From positions 1,391,084 through 1,455,083 of the forward strand of contig JABTUD010000002.1 of NCBI GenBank assembly GCA_015075555.1: 64,000 bases of DNA, written 5' to 3'. Both the position numbers and the translations under genes were made by a program. This document shows positions 32,184-41,059 of this stretch, piece after piece (the stretch's first letter is position 1; each line of letters begins with the position of its first letter). The notes beneath the pieces were generated by a model, which saw only the letters and a list, made by a program, of their open reading frames with translations, was not told where the DNA came from and did not search any database. The stretch is from Thermoflexaceae bacterium. Its GTDB lineage: Bacteria; Chloroflexota; Dehalococcoidia; Tepidiformales; Tepidiformaceae.

Positions 32184-32315
32184 GCCCGTTGCTTCCTTCC
32201 CTGCACGCCTGTCTCCGCCGATGCGGACGCCTGGTTGCCATCACCTGATCGCCCCTCTTGACAGGCGCGGTAGTCTGCACTCAGCCGCAGCACGCCTAAA
32301 TGGGGGGACGCTTCA

Positions 32316-32561
32316 ATGGGCGAGAAGGAAGCTGCCCGGGCAGCGCCGGGCTACATCACGGAGCCTGACATCGACCTTGACGCCGAGGAGATGACGGCCG
32401 GCGGTGGCGGGGCGCTCCCCGGGGCGAGCGCCGCCGGCGAATCTGCCGCGCGCGCAACGAACCTGAATTCCAGCAAGTCGAACGTTGCCCGCGAGGGCGG
32501 CGGCGAGGGCGCCGCCGAGGGCGCCATCAACACGTCGCACAGCAACATCAAGAACCTCTAG
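32316..32561 (+). CDS. small low-complexity hypothetical protein
   Basis: An 81-residue Gly/Ala-rich acidic protein with two SN-containing segments (NLNSSKSNVA and NTSHSNIKNL). GGGGGGAC lies upstream. Not recognised; could be disordered. Confidence 0.5.
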   Translation: MGEKEAARAAPGYITEPDIDLDAEEMTAGGGGALPGASAAGESAARATNLNSSKSNVAREGGGEGAAEGAINTSHSNIKNL

Positions 32562-32599
32562 CCAGCCGTGCTCTCCACCTCTCCAAAACGGAGTTGGCC

Positions 32600-33850
32600 A
32601 TGACCATTGCCATCCACTGCGGCCAGCTCATCGATGGGAGCGGCGCAGAGCCACTTCGAAACGCCATCATCGTCATTGACGGCGAGACAATCGTCGCCGT
32701 CAGTCCCGGCGGCGAAATCCCCCGCGGGGCGGAGGTCATCGACGCATCGGGGCTGACTGTGATGCCGGGCATGATCGACTGCCACGTCCACCTGATGTCG
32801 ACGCCACGATCGCTGCAGGACCGGCTCCAGATCCCCCACAGCCTGGCCATCGCAGAGGCGCTAACGAACGCCCGTACGACCCTCGATGCCGGCTTCACCA
32901 GCGTTCGTGACGCGGGCGGAACGCCCCGTGGCGTGAAGATGGCGATCGACCGCGGCCTCTTTCCCGGCCCGCGCATGCGCATCGCAGTCGCTGCCCTTTC
33001 GCAAACGGGCGGCCACGGCGACAGCACCATGCCCAGCGGAGTGAATGTTCGCGCCCACGACCCGGAGCGCCCGCTCTCCGTGGCCGACGGTGTTGAAGGA
33101 GTTCGCCGTGCGACGCGCGAGATCCTCCGCGCCGGCGCCGACCAGGTGAAAGTAATGACGAGCGGCGGCGTAATGTCGCCAAACGATGAGCCCGGGGCGA
33201 CAGGGTTCACGCACGACGAGATAGCCGCCATCGTCTACGAGGCGCACGCCGCCGGAAAGACCGTCATGTCCCACGCGCAGGCAACCCAGGGCATCAAGAA
33301 CGCCGTGCTGGGCGGGATCGAATCCATCGAGCACGGAATCTACCTGGACGACGAGGTGATCGACGCGATGATCCGCCGGGGTACCTACCTGGTCGCCACC
33401 CTCATCGCCCCGGTCTGGGTTATCCGCAGGGCCGAGAGCGACCCGGCGGCGGTGCCACCGTACGCCCTGCGGAAGTCCCGCGAGGTGAAGGACGCGCACT
33501 TCGCCAGCTTCAAGGAGGCCGTCCGCCGGGGCGTGCGCATCGCCATGGGCACCGACATGGGCGTCGGCCCGCATGGCCCCAACGCCGAGGAGCTGGCGTT
33601 GATGGTGGAGGCGGGGATGACCCCCATGCAGGCGATCGTGGCTGCAACCAGCACGGCCGCCGAATGCGCCCGGCTTGCCGGCATCACGGGCACCATTGCG
33701 CCGGGCAAACGCGCCGACATCCTCGCCGTCGACGGCGACCCGATCGCCAACATCGCGGTCCTCCAGGAACGCGAAAAGCTCGCTCTGATCATGAAGGATG
33801 GCAGATGCCACAGGAGCACGCTCGAAACAAGGGCGCTCGCCCCCGCCTGA
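32600..33850 (+). CDS. metal-dependent amidohydrolase
   Basis: A 416-residue amidohydrolase of the imidazolonepropionase/prolidase group. Metal ligands visible: DCHVHL, the carboxylated-lysine position in QVKVMTSGG, the His of VMSHAQAT and SIEHGIYL, and Asp of MGTDMGVG. The N-terminal beta-sandwich (QLIDGSGAEPLRNAIIVIDG) and C-terminal PGKRADILAVDGDP complete the composite fold. GGAG 6 nt upstream supports the ATG; a TTG two codons earlier is also possible. Amide or cyclic-amide hydrolysis; substrate unknown. Overlaps the lipoprotein gene, suggesting joint expression. Confidence 0.9.
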   Translation: MTIAIHCGQLIDGSGAEPLRNAIIVIDGETIVAVSPGGEIPRGAEVIDASGLTVMPGMIDCHVHLMSTPRSLQDRLQIPHSLAIAEALTNARTTLDAGFTSVRDAGGTPRGVKMAIDRGLFPGPRMRIAVAALSQTGGHGDSTMPSGVNVRAHDPERPLSVADGVEGVRRATREILRAGADQVKVMTSGGVMSPNDEPGATGFTHDEIAAIVYEAHAAGKTVMSHAQATQGIKNAVLGGIESIEHGIYLDDEVIDAMIRRGTYLVATLIAPVWVIRRAESDPAAVPPYALRKSREVKDAHFASFKEAVRRGVRIAMGTDMGVGPHGPNAEELALMVEAGMTPMQAIVAATSTAAECARLAGITGTIAPGKRADILAVDGDPIANIAVLQEREKLALIMKDGRCHRSTLETRALAPA

Positions 33851-34569
33851 TCGGCGGCCTCATCGCCATGGGCATCGCCGCGGCACTTGCTGGCGCCTGC
33901 GGCGACGATGAACCGGCGGCGCCGGTCATCGAGCCCGGCGATGGCGGCGCCTACCAGCCTGCCTTCGACCCCTCGAAGTTCGTGGCCACGGTTGACAACC
34001 CCTACTTCCCGCTGCAACCCGGCGTACGCTGGGTCTACGAGTCGGAGGATGGCTCCGAGCGCGTCGAGGTCACGGTGCTGGAGGAGACGAGAGTGGTGGC
34101 CGGCGTCACCGCGACTGTGGTTCGTGACACGGTGACCGAGGATGGCGACCTTGTGGAGGACACCCTCGATTGGTTTGCGCAGGACTCCGAAGGCAACGTC
34201 TGGTACCTGGGCGAGGACTCGAAGGAGTACAAGGGCGGGAAGGCTGTCAGTTCAGCCGGGTCGTGGGAGGCCGGTGTCAATGGTGCACTGCCGGGCATCA
34301 TCATGCGCGGCGCCCCCCGGCCTGGCGACGCCTACCGGCAGGAGTTCCTGAAGGGCGAGGCCGAGGACATGGCCGAGGTGGTTTCCACAGGCGGCAAGCA
34401 GAGTGTGCAGGCAGGCGCCTACACGGACGTGCTCGTGACGAAGGAGTGGACCCCGCTCGAACCGAAGGTCGTCGAGAACAAGTACTACGCCCGTGGGGTG
34501 GGCCTGATCCTTGAAGTCCAGGTTGCCGGCGGGAAGTCCCGGCTCGAACTGATCGAACACACGCGCTGA
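33805..34569 (+). CDS. lipoprotein overlapping the amidohydrolase
   Basis: A 254-residue lipoprotein: basic start, then LIGGLIAMGIAAALAGAC with lipobox LAGAC, then a beta-rich domain with FVATVDNPYFPLQPGVRWVYESEDGSERVEV, the start of a repeat-like beta-sandwich seen in many secreted proteins. It starts 46 nt inside the amidohydrolase (AAGGATGG upstream). Function unknown. Confidence 0.75.
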   Translation: MPQEHARNKGARPRLIGGLIAMGIAAALAGACGDDEPAAPVIEPGDGGAYQPAFDPSKFVATVDNPYFPLQPGVRWVYESEDGSERVEVTVLEETRVVAGVTATVVRDTVTEDGDLVEDTLDWFAQDSEGNVWYLGEDSKEYKGGKAVSSAGSWEAGVNGALPGIIMRGAPRPGDAYRQEFLKGEAEDMAEVVSTGGKQSVQAGAYTDVLVTKEWTPLEPKVVENKYYARGVGLILEVQVAGGKSRLELIEHTR

Positions 34570-34626
34570 CTTGTCCCTCCTCCCTTCCCTTAACGGTCGC
34601 CTCTGCTACGATCGAGTTCCTCTCAC

Positions 34627-34703
34627 GGTGGGCGTAGCGTAGCGGTTAACGCGTCAGGTTGTGGCCCTGAAGATCGAGGGTTCGATCCCCTCCGCCCACC
34701 CCA
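34627..34703 (+). tRNA. tRNA-His (GTG)
   Basis: Cloverleaf is clear: acceptor GTGGGCG (34628-34634) pairs with CGCCCAC (34693-34699), the extra 5' G of tRNA-His at 34627 faces C at 34700, and CCA (34701-34703) is encoded. The anticodon loop is TTGTGGC (anticodon GTG) between TCAGG and CCTGA, and the T-arm is GAGGGTTCGATCCCC. The D-arm is GCGTAGCGGTTAACGC. A TACGAT sequence at 34607-34612 is a possible -10 element. Confidence 0.95.
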
Positions 34704-34756
34704 CCCCTTTCCTCGCTCGCTTTCCAGCCGCCCGCCCGTCGCGTACGGTACGCACC

Positions 34757-35905
34757 ATGTTCGGACGTTCGTTTCGCGTGGCGCGCCTGGGCGGCATCGA
34801 TATCGAGATTCACCCCTCCTGGCTCATCATCCTGGCGCTGGTGGCCTACACGCTCTCCGAGTCGGTCTTCCCGGACCTGTACGACGACTGGAGCACGGCC
34901 GCCTACTGGATGGTGGGCACGGCCGCCGCGATCCTCCTTTTCGCAACAGTCCTGATCCACGAGCTGGCGCACGCGGTGGTGGCCATCCGCAGAGGGCTGC
35001 CGGTGCCGAAGATTACGCTCTTCATCTTCGGGGGGGTTTCGAGCCTTGGCCGCCAGCCGCGCACGGCCGGCGAGGAGTTCGCCATCGCCGCCGCCGGGCC
35101 TGCCACCAGCCTGGCGATCGCCCTGATCACGTTCGCGCTGGCGCTCCTCTTCGGGTTCAACGAGAAGGCGGAGGGGGTCTTCTCGTACCTTTCGATCGTC
35201 AACCTGCTGCTGGCCGTCTTCAACATCCTTCCGGGCTTTCCGCTCGATGGCGGACGCGTCCTGCGCTCGATCGCCTGGCGGCGGACAAAGAGCTTCCGCA
35301 GGGCAACGCGCATTGCTGCGAACGTGGGCGAGCTGTTCGGGTACGGGCTGATGTTCGGCGGCGTGCTGATGCTCCTCGCCGGCTACGCCCTTAACGGGCT
35401 CTGGTTCATGTTCATCGGCTGGTTCCTGCTGGGGGCGGCGCGGAACGAGGCCCAGGGCACGCAGCTCGACGCCATCCTCGGCCGGCTGCGCGCCCGCAAC
35501 GTGATGCGCGAGGAGTTCCCGACCGCCTCGCCCGGCGAATCGCTGCAGGGCGTGGTCGACCGCCTGATGCTGGGCGAAGGGGAGCGGGCCGTGGTGGTAG
35601 AACGCGACGGGGCGGTGCTGGGCATCCTTTCCGTTTCCGATATCAAGCACGTGCCCCGCTCCGACTGGCCGCAGACCCCCGTTCAGGGCGCGATGACCCC
35701 CAGGGAGCGCGTGGTGACGGTGGGCGCCGACGATGGCGCGCTCGACGTCCTTGCCCTGATCGCGCGGCATGGCCTGAACCAGGTGCCCGTCATCGAAGAC
35801 GGCCGGATGGTGGGGATCATCACGCGGCGGGAGCTGGTGGAGCGGGTGCAGCTGGCGGAGGAGCTCGCCCCGGACCTGCCCCCGGAGACGCCCGAAAGCG
35901 CCTGA
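34757..35905 (+). CDS. site-2 protease family metalloprotease with CBS pair
   Basis: A 382-residue membrane zinc protease. The HExxH motif is HELAH at about residues 68-72 in a transmembrane helix; the second metal motif is LDGG at about 163-166 (PGFPLDGGRVL). Several other membrane segments (WLIILALVAYTL, AAAILLFATVLI, IALITFALALLFG, LMFGGVLMLLAGYAL) are present. Residues ~255-370 hold two CBS domains (REEFPTASPGESLQGVV and VQGAMTPRERVVTV) that may sense a nucleotide. TACGGT ends 7 nt before the ATG (leaderless). Role in envelope stress or regulatory proteolysis is inferred. Confidence 0.88.
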   Translation: MFGRSFRVARLGGIDIEIHPSWLIILALVAYTLSESVFPDLYDDWSTAAYWMVGTAAAILLFATVLIHELAHAVVAIRRGLPVPKITLFIFGGVSSLGRQPRTAGEEFAIAAAGPATSLAIALITFALALLFGFNEKAEGVFSYLSIVNLLLAVFNILPGFPLDGGRVLRSIAWRRTKSFRRATRIAANVGELFGYGLMFGGVLMLLAGYALNGLWFMFIGWFLLGAARNEAQGTQLDAILGRLRARNVMREEFPTASPGESLQGVVDRLMLGEGERAVVVERDGAVLGILSVSDIKHVPRSDWPQTPVQGAMTPRERVVTVGADDGALDVLALIARHGLNQVPVIEDGRMVGIITRRELVERVQLAEELAPDLPPETPESA

Positions 35906-35950
35906 GAGCGGCCCACCCGGCCTCAGGAGGGCCTGGATCCGGCCGAAACC

Positions 35951-36012
35951 GCGACAATTTGTGTCGCATTGGTGAATTACCCGTAACGCGAAGGTGAATA
36001 TCGGGGTAATTC
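35951..36012 (+). promoter_or_regulatory. inverted repeats upstream of the beta-helix gene
   Basis: GCGACA-N5-TGTCGC (35951-35967) and GAATTACCC (35974-35982) with perfect partner GGGTAATTC (36004-36012). The second pair is 9 bp across a 21-nt loop. They look like an operator and a leader stem for the low-GC secreted protein. Confidence 0.45.
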
Positions 36013-36061
36013 CCTATGCGTACCCGGGGACACGCCGGGGCGCACCGGGGTGAATCTGGAA

Positions 36062-36982
36062 ATGCGAAAGCTCATTCTGGTCCTGACGGTCGCAGTACTG
36101 GCCGGCCTTGCGACCGCCGCGCCCGCCGAGCAGGTATCTGCTGTGACCTGCACGCCGACCGGCTACTTCCGAGACGCGACCAATCTCACAGCCGCGCAGA
36201 TTGGCGGCGACGTGACAGGTGCACTCAACGCCACGGGATGTCACATCGGGGTCTACTACGGTCCAGGCGCCAGGGGCACTGTCTCACACGCAGAGATCTT
36301 TGGGGCAAGCTATTTCGGCGTGGTGGCACGTGGGGCGGAGGTAGACGTCCTCCACAGTTCGATCCACGACATTGGCGATTCACCCTCCTTCACCGGCGCC
36401 CAACACGGCGTTGCCATTTATTTCGCTTCCGTTGGCAATACGGGTTGCGACACCACTTTGACTACGACAGGTCGTGTAGTGGGGAATCATATATGGAGAT
36501 ATCAAAAGAACGGCATCACCGCTAATTGCACCGGTACGGCTGTAGAGATTCGCAACAATGTTGTTGCTGGTGCAGACCTTTCCTTAATAACGGCGGCGAA
36601 TAGCGTCCAACTTGCATGGGGCGCCTTTGGCACCGTAGAAAACAATCTAATTGGCGGCAACCAGTGGTGTGGTCCTGGCAACTGGTCGGCTACTGCAGTG
36701 CTGCTTTATGGTGCCGATGAGGGGACCGTTGTCAGGCATAACAATATCCGGGGCAATTCAGATGTAGGCATTCATGGAGAGGGGGACGGACTTCTGATTG
36801 ACAACAACCGGGTCTTCGACGACGGGACTGACTGCAACGTCAATGGCTACGATTACGGCGTCGGCAATTGGGGCAGTAATAACGTCGTTACCAACAACAA
36901 GGTTCGCGGCTTCGACACGTCTTACGACGGCGTGACCGGGGGCAAGAACAAAGTCATCCCTGGTCCGAACGGCAATCCCTAG
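36062..36982 (+). CDS. secreted right-handed beta-helix protein
   Basis: A 306-residue exported protein: signal LILVLTVAVLAGLATAAPAEQ, then a parallel beta-helix with Asn-rich turns (EIRNNVVAG, VENNLIGGNQ, VRHNNIRGN, IDNNRVF, VTNNKVRGF) of the NosD/pectate-lyase type. Four or more Cys residues could form disulfides. The GC content falls well below the genome average after the signal region, which suggests horizontal acquisition. No catalytic site identified; adhesion or polysaccharide binding is possible. ATG preferred over a GTG 12 nt upstream. Confidence 0.75.
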   Translation: MRKLILVLTVAVLAGLATAAPAEQVSAVTCTPTGYFRDATNLTAAQIGGDVTGALNATGCHIGVYYGPGARGTVSHAEIFGASYFGVVARGAEVDVLHSSIHDIGDSPSFTGAQHGVAIYFASVGNTGCDTTLTTTGRVVGNHIWRYQKNGITANCTGTAVEIRNNVVAGADLSLITAANSVQLAWGAFGTVENNLIGGNQWCGPGNWSATAVLLYGADEGTVVRHNNIRGNSDVGIHGEGDGLLIDNNRVFDDGTDCNVNGYDYGVGNWGSNNVVTNNKVRGFDTSYDGVTGGKNKVIPGPNGNP

Positions 36983-37060
36983 CGGCCTTCGGCGAAACGG
37001 GTACCGAGTCCACCCGTGCCCGAGGAGGGGCAATCGCCCCCTCCCGCCACCTCCCGGAGT

Positions 37061-37080
37061 AGCGGCCCCCTGTGGCCGCT
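37061..37080. terminator. hairpin between convergent genes
   Basis: AGCGGCC-CCCTGT-GGCCGCT, a 7-bp perfect stem between the beta-helix gene and mutM, which converge. A GAGGAGGGGC-AATC-GCCCCCTC stem lies just before it. Either could end transcription on both strands. Confidence 0.4.
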
Positions 37081-37130
37081 GGATCCCCCACTGGAACGCC
37101 GAATTCGGCCCACGTCGCCCGCGCCAACGG

Positions 37131-37187
37131 AGGGAGGAGGGGGGAGGGGCGGCCACTCCTCCCTCCTCCCTCCTCCCTCCCCCCGGG
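37131..37187. repeat. inverted polypurine/polypyrimidine repeat
   Basis: A GGAGGGAGGAGG-type tract is followed 8-10 nt later by a matching CTCCTCCCTCC-type tract, so the region can form a large hairpin or H-DNA. It belongs to the dispersed GGGAGGA repeat family of this window. Confidence 0.8.
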
Positions 37188-37203
37188 GCGGGCAGCGGGG
37201 GGG

Positions 37204-38019
37204 TCAGGGCTGGCACGTGCGGCAGAAGCTGGTGATGCGCTGGTTGGCGGTGATCTCGGTGATGGGGGCGCCACAGCGCGGGCAGGGCTGGCCGCCGCGA
37301 CGGTGCACCTGCATGAAGTCGCGCCGCTCTTCGTAGTCGAGGTTGCCGTCCCTGGTCATGGCGGCGGCGACCAGGGGAGTGGCGCGGGCCATCACCTCGC
37401 GGGCGGCGGCGAAGAGGCGGCGCAGGTCTTCCACGGCCAGCGCGGTACGGGCGGTGTAGGGGTTGACGCGCGCCTCCCAGAGGATCTCGTCGCTGTAGGC
37501 GTTGCCAATGCCCTGGACGAACTCCGCGTTGGTGAGGATCGCCTTCACCTGCCCGCGATGCTTTCGCAGGCGGCGGAGCCACTCCTCTTCGGTGAGGGCC
37601 GGGTCCATCAGGTCGGGGCCGTTCTTCGTCCAGCCGGGGATGGCGCCGAGTGCATCGGCGGGGAGCAGGTAGACCTTCCCCATGAGGCGCTCATCGACGT
37701 AGCGGAGGTGGCGGTCGCCTTCGACGCCGAGCACGAGGCAGGTCTTCGCCGCGAGCCTGGTCCCGGGCGGCACGAACTGGAAGCGGCCCGTGAGCATGGG
37801 GTTGACGGCGAGCACGCGGCCCGAAGCGAGGTTGATGAGCAGGAACTTGCCCCGCCGGGAAGTCTCCGCGAAGGCATCGCCTGGCAGCGTCTCGCGCAGC
37901 TCGGCTGCAGGCGTGCGGAAGACGACGGGGATGCGCGTCCCGGCGGAGAGGATGGCCTTCCCGGCGATGTGCACGTTGAAGTAAGCGCGGACGGCCTCGA
38001 GCTCGGGGATTTCGGGCAT
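37204..38019 (-). CDS. mutM: Fpg/Nei-family DNA glycosylase
   Basis: Base-excision repair glycosylase/lyase. Begins MPEIPELEAVR (catalytic Pro after Met removal, then Glu), includes SRRGKFLL with the beta-hairpin Lys, the helix-two-turn-helix segment around FVQGIGNAYSDEILWEAR and the C-terminal zinc finger CPRCGAP-(ITEITANQR)-ITSFCRTCQP. Length 271 is normal. MutM assignment is favoured over Nei by overall sequence, but the two are hard to separate without alignment. Confidence 0.88.
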   Translation of the reverse strand: MPEIPELEAVRAYFNVHIAGKAILSAGTRIPVVFRTPAAELRETLPGDAFAETSRRGKFLLINLASGRVLAVNPMLTGRFQFVPPGTRLAAKTCLVLGVEGDRHLRYVDERLMGKVYLLPADALGAIPGWTKNGPDLMDPALTEEEWLRRLRKHRGQVKAILTNAEFVQGIGNAYSDEILWEARVNPYTARTALAVEDLRRLFAAAREVMARATPLVAAAMTRDGNLDYEERRDFMQVHRRGGQPCPRCGAPITEITANQRITSFCRTCQP

Positions 38020-38058
38020 GCGACGAGATTACACGGTGCGCTGGCTTTCCTGCGGGCG

Positions 38059-38328
38059 TCAGCCGCCGATGCGCTGGTGCGTGCTGGTCTCGGCTTCGTC
38101 GCGGGCCTGCCCCGTTGTCAGGGTTCCGGGCGAAGCAGCGCGGGCGGCGCGCTCTGCCTCGGCGGCGGCGTCGCGTTCCCGGCGCCACTCGTCGAGGGAG
38201 TCATCCCTCCAGGCCGGGGGGCTGGCATCGAGGTGCTGTTCGCGCTTCGAAAGCCGCCAGGCGGCGATGGCGCCGGCGATCATCGCGAAGGGCATCCCGA
38301 GAGCGAGGAGGGTGGAGAGGCCGCTCAT
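38059..38328 (-). CDS. small membrane protein overlapping secA
   Basis: An 89-residue protein with one N-terminal membrane helix (LSTLLALGMPFAMIAGAIAAW) and a charged helical tail. Its start overlaps the secA stop by 4 nt (ATGA), so translation is coupled. Function unknown. Confidence 0.65.
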   Translation of the reverse strand: MSGLSTLLALGMPFAMIAGAIAAWRLSKREQHLDASPPAWRDDSLDEWRRERDAAAEAERAARAASPGTLTTGQARDEAETSTHQRIGG

Positions 38329-40967
38329 GCGCCGTGGCAGCGCTTGTACTTCTTGCCGCTACCGCAGTAGCAGGGGTCGTTGCGACCGGGCTTTGCAGGG
38401 CCGGCAGTGCGCGCCGAAGACGCCTGGTCGCGGTTGGTTCGGAGCGTGGCGGCCGAGGGCGCGCTCGATCGGGCGAGCACGGGCGTGGCCCGGGCAGCGC
38501 CTTCGCCATTGGCCGATGCGACCGCTTCGCCGGGCGCAGGGGGCGCGGCTGTGGGGGCGGGCTGCTCGACCATGCGCACCTTGAAGATGGTGCGCGCCAC
38601 CTGGCGGCGGATGTTCGCCTGGAGCTGCTGGAACATGTCGTAGCCTTCGCGCTTGAAGGCGACCAGGGGGTCGACCTGGGCGTAGGCCTGCAGGCCGATG
38701 CTCTGGCGCAGGTCCTCGACGGCGGTGAGGTGTTCGCGCCAGTGGTAGTCGATGGTTTCGAGGAGAAGCCAGTGCTCGACGCGGCGCATGTTCTCGGCGC
38801 CGATCGTCTCTTCCATCTGCTCGTAACGGTCTTCGGCGCGGTCGAGCACCTCATCGGATAGCTCGTCGCCGAGCTCCTCCATCTCTTCGAGCGAGGGCAG
38901 GTCGTCCGGGTGGAGGATCTCGCGCAGCTCGTTCTGGAGGACCTCCTGGGATTCGAGATTCCCGGCGCTGGCGCCGCGCATGAGCGATTCGAGATCATCG
39001 ATCAGGAGGCCGAGCACGTTGGCGCGTGTATCGGCGCCGCGCAGGATCTTCTCACGCTCGGCGTAGATGACGGTGCGGTGCTCGTTGATGACGTCGTCGA
39101 ACTCGACGAGGCGCTTGCGGATGTCGAAGTTGTGGCCCTCGACCTTCTGCTGGGCCTGCTCGATGGCGCGGGTGACCATGCGCGATTCGAGGGGCATCTC
39201 CTCCGTCATCCCAAGCTTCTGCATCATGCCGGGGACCCATTCGGGGGCGAAGCGCTTCATGATGTCGTCGCCAAACGAGACAAAGAAGCGGCTTGAGCCG
39301 GGGTCGCCCTGGCGCCCGGAGCGCCCGCGGAGCTGGTTGTCGATGCGGCGCGATTCGTGGCGCTCGGTGCCGATGACGTGGAGGCCGCCCAGACCGGCGA
39401 CCCCCGGGCCGAGCTTGATGTCGGTACCGCGGCCGGCCATGTTGGTGGCGATGGTGACGGCGCCGCGCTGGCCCGCCTCGGCGACGATGTGCGCCTCGCG
39501 TTCGTGCTGCTTGGCGTTGAGGACGTTGTGCTGGATGCCCTTGCGGGTGAGCAGCGTTGCCAGGTACTCGGACTTCTCGATGGAGGTGGTGCCGACGAGA
39601 ACGGGGCGGCCCTCGGCGTTGAGCTCCACAATCTCGTTGACGACGGCGTTGAACTTCGCCTTTTCGTTGATATAGACGACGTCGGACGAGTCCTTGCGGA
39701 TCATGGGGCGGTGAGTGGGGATGACCACGACTTCGAGCTTGTAGATCTTGTGGAACTCCTCGGCCTCGGTCTCGGCGGTGCCCGTCATGCCCGAGAGCTT
39801 CTCGTAGAGGCGGAAGAGGTTCTGGAAGGTGATGGTGGCGTGGGTGACTGACTCGCGCTGGACCTTGAGGCCTTCCTTGGCTTCGACGGCCTGGTGGATG
39901 CCGTGGCTCCAGCGGCGCCCGGGCATAAGGCGGCCGGTGAACTCATCTACGATGACGATCTCGCCATCGCGGACCACGTAGTCGCGGTCGATGCGCTTGA
40001 GGACCTCGGCGTCGAGGGCAGCTTCGAGGTGCCTGACAAGGCGGGGGTCCTGTCCGAAAAGGTTGTCGACCTTGAGGGCGCGCTCAAGCTTTTCGATGCC
40101 CTCTTCGGTGAGGGCCACGTGCTTCGACTTATGGTCGACCTGGAAGTCCTGCTCTTCAACGAGCGTCCTGACGGCGCGGGCGAAGGCGATATAGGTGCCA
40201 CTGGCCTCCTCAGCGTTGCCGCTGATGATGAGCGGGGTGCGCGCTTCGTCGATGAGGATGTTGTCGACCTCGTCGACGATGGCGAAGCAGAGGTCGCGCT
40301 GGACCTTCTGTGCGAACGACTGGGCCATGTTGTCGCGCAGGTAATCGAAGCCGAACTCGTTGTTCGTGCCGTAGGTGATGTCGGCGTGATAGACATCGCG
40401 GCGGTCGCAGGGGCGGAGGAACTCGTGCCCGCCGCCGCCTTCTTCGCCGGGGCGGTAGCCGGGTTCGTACATGAAGGAGATGCCGTTGGTCTGCACGACG
40501 CCGACGGTCAGGCCGAGGGCGTGGTAGACGGGGCCGTACCATGCGGCATCGCGGCGCGCCAGGTAGTCATTGACGGTGACGACGTGGACGCCGCGTTCGA
40601 GAAGCGCGTTCAGATAGACGGGGGCGACGGCGGTGAGAGTCTTGCCCTCACCAGTCTTCATCTCGGCGATCCGGCCTTCGTGGAGGACGATGCCACCCAC
40701 CAGCTGCACGTCGTAAGGGCGCTCGCCTACCCTGCGTGCGGCCATTTCGCGGACAGTCGCGAAGGCTTCAGGAAGCAGATCGTCGAGGTCGTCGCCGTCG
40801 CGCAGCCGCTCCTTGAAGGTGGCCGTCCGCGCAGCGAGGGCCTCGTCTGAAAGCGCGGCAGTCTCGCCGGCGAGGTCGTTTATCTCGTCGACGATCTCCC
40901 AGATGCGCTTGAGCTCTTTCTCGTTGGAATCGCCGAGCAAGCGAGAGAGGAAGCCGAGTTTGGCCAT
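38325..40967 (-). CDS. secA: preprotein translocase ATPase SecA
   Basis: Drives export through SecYEG. The 880-residue protein has DEAD-type motor motifs (MKTGEGKTLTAVAPVYLNAL at about residue 105, NEFGFDYLRDNM, FAIVDEVDNILIDEARTPLIISG, NMAGRGTDIKLG, RRIDNQLRGRSGRQGDPG) and a C-terminal SEC-C zinc motif CYCGSGKKYKRCHG. Length and order are standard. secE lies near the right edge of the window. Confidence 0.98.
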   Translation of the reverse strand: MAKLGFLSRLLGDSNEKELKRIWEIVDEINDLAGETAALSDEALAARTATFKERLRDGDDLDDLLPEAFATVREMAARRVGERPYDVQLVGGIVLHEGRIAEMKTGEGKTLTAVAPVYLNALLERGVHVVTVNDYLARRDAAWYGPVYHALGLTVGVVQTNGISFMYEPGYRPGEEGGGGHEFLRPCDRRDVYHADITYGTNNEFGFDYLRDNMAQSFAQKVQRDLCFAIVDEVDNILIDEARTPLIISGNAEEASGTYIAFARAVRTLVEEQDFQVDHKSKHVALTEEGIEKLERALKVDNLFGQDPRLVRHLEAALDAEVLKRIDRDYVVRDGEIVIVDEFTGRLMPGRRWSHGIHQAVEAKEGLKVQRESVTHATITFQNLFRLYEKLSGMTGTAETEAEEFHKIYKLEVVVIPTHRPMIRKDSSDVVYINEKAKFNAVVNEIVELNAEGRPVLVGTTSIEKSEYLATLLTRKGIQHNVLNAKQHEREAHIVAEAGQRGAVTIATNMAGRGTDIKLGPGVAGLGGLHVIGTERHESRRIDNQLRGRSGRQGDPGSSRFFVSFGDDIMKRFAPEWVPGMMQKLGMTEEMPLESRMVTRAIEQAQQKVEGHNFDIRKRLVEFDDVINEHRTVIYAEREKILRGADTRANVLGLLIDDLESLMRGASAGNLESQEVLQNELREILHPDDLPSLEEMEELGDELSDEVLDRAEDRYEQMEETIGAENMRRVEHWLLLETIDYHWREHLTAVEDLRQSIGLQAYAQVDPLVAFKREGYDMFQQLQANIRRQVARTIFKVRMVEQPAPTAAPPAPGEAVASANGEGAARATPVLARSSAPSAATLRTNRDQASSARTAGPAKPGRNDPCYCGSGKKYKRCHGA

Positions 40968-41059
40968 GACTGACCCCAGTGTACCGCAAGGGGTGGGAGG
41001 AGAAAGGAAAGTGACACGGGCGAATCGGAATTGCGCGGCGAGCGCCGGAGCATCGTGCG

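Noticed and set aside
32258..32276. Promoter TTGACA...TAGTCT upstream of the gene at 32316
   Set aside because: The two hexamers are only 7 nt apart, too close for a sigma-70-like promoter.
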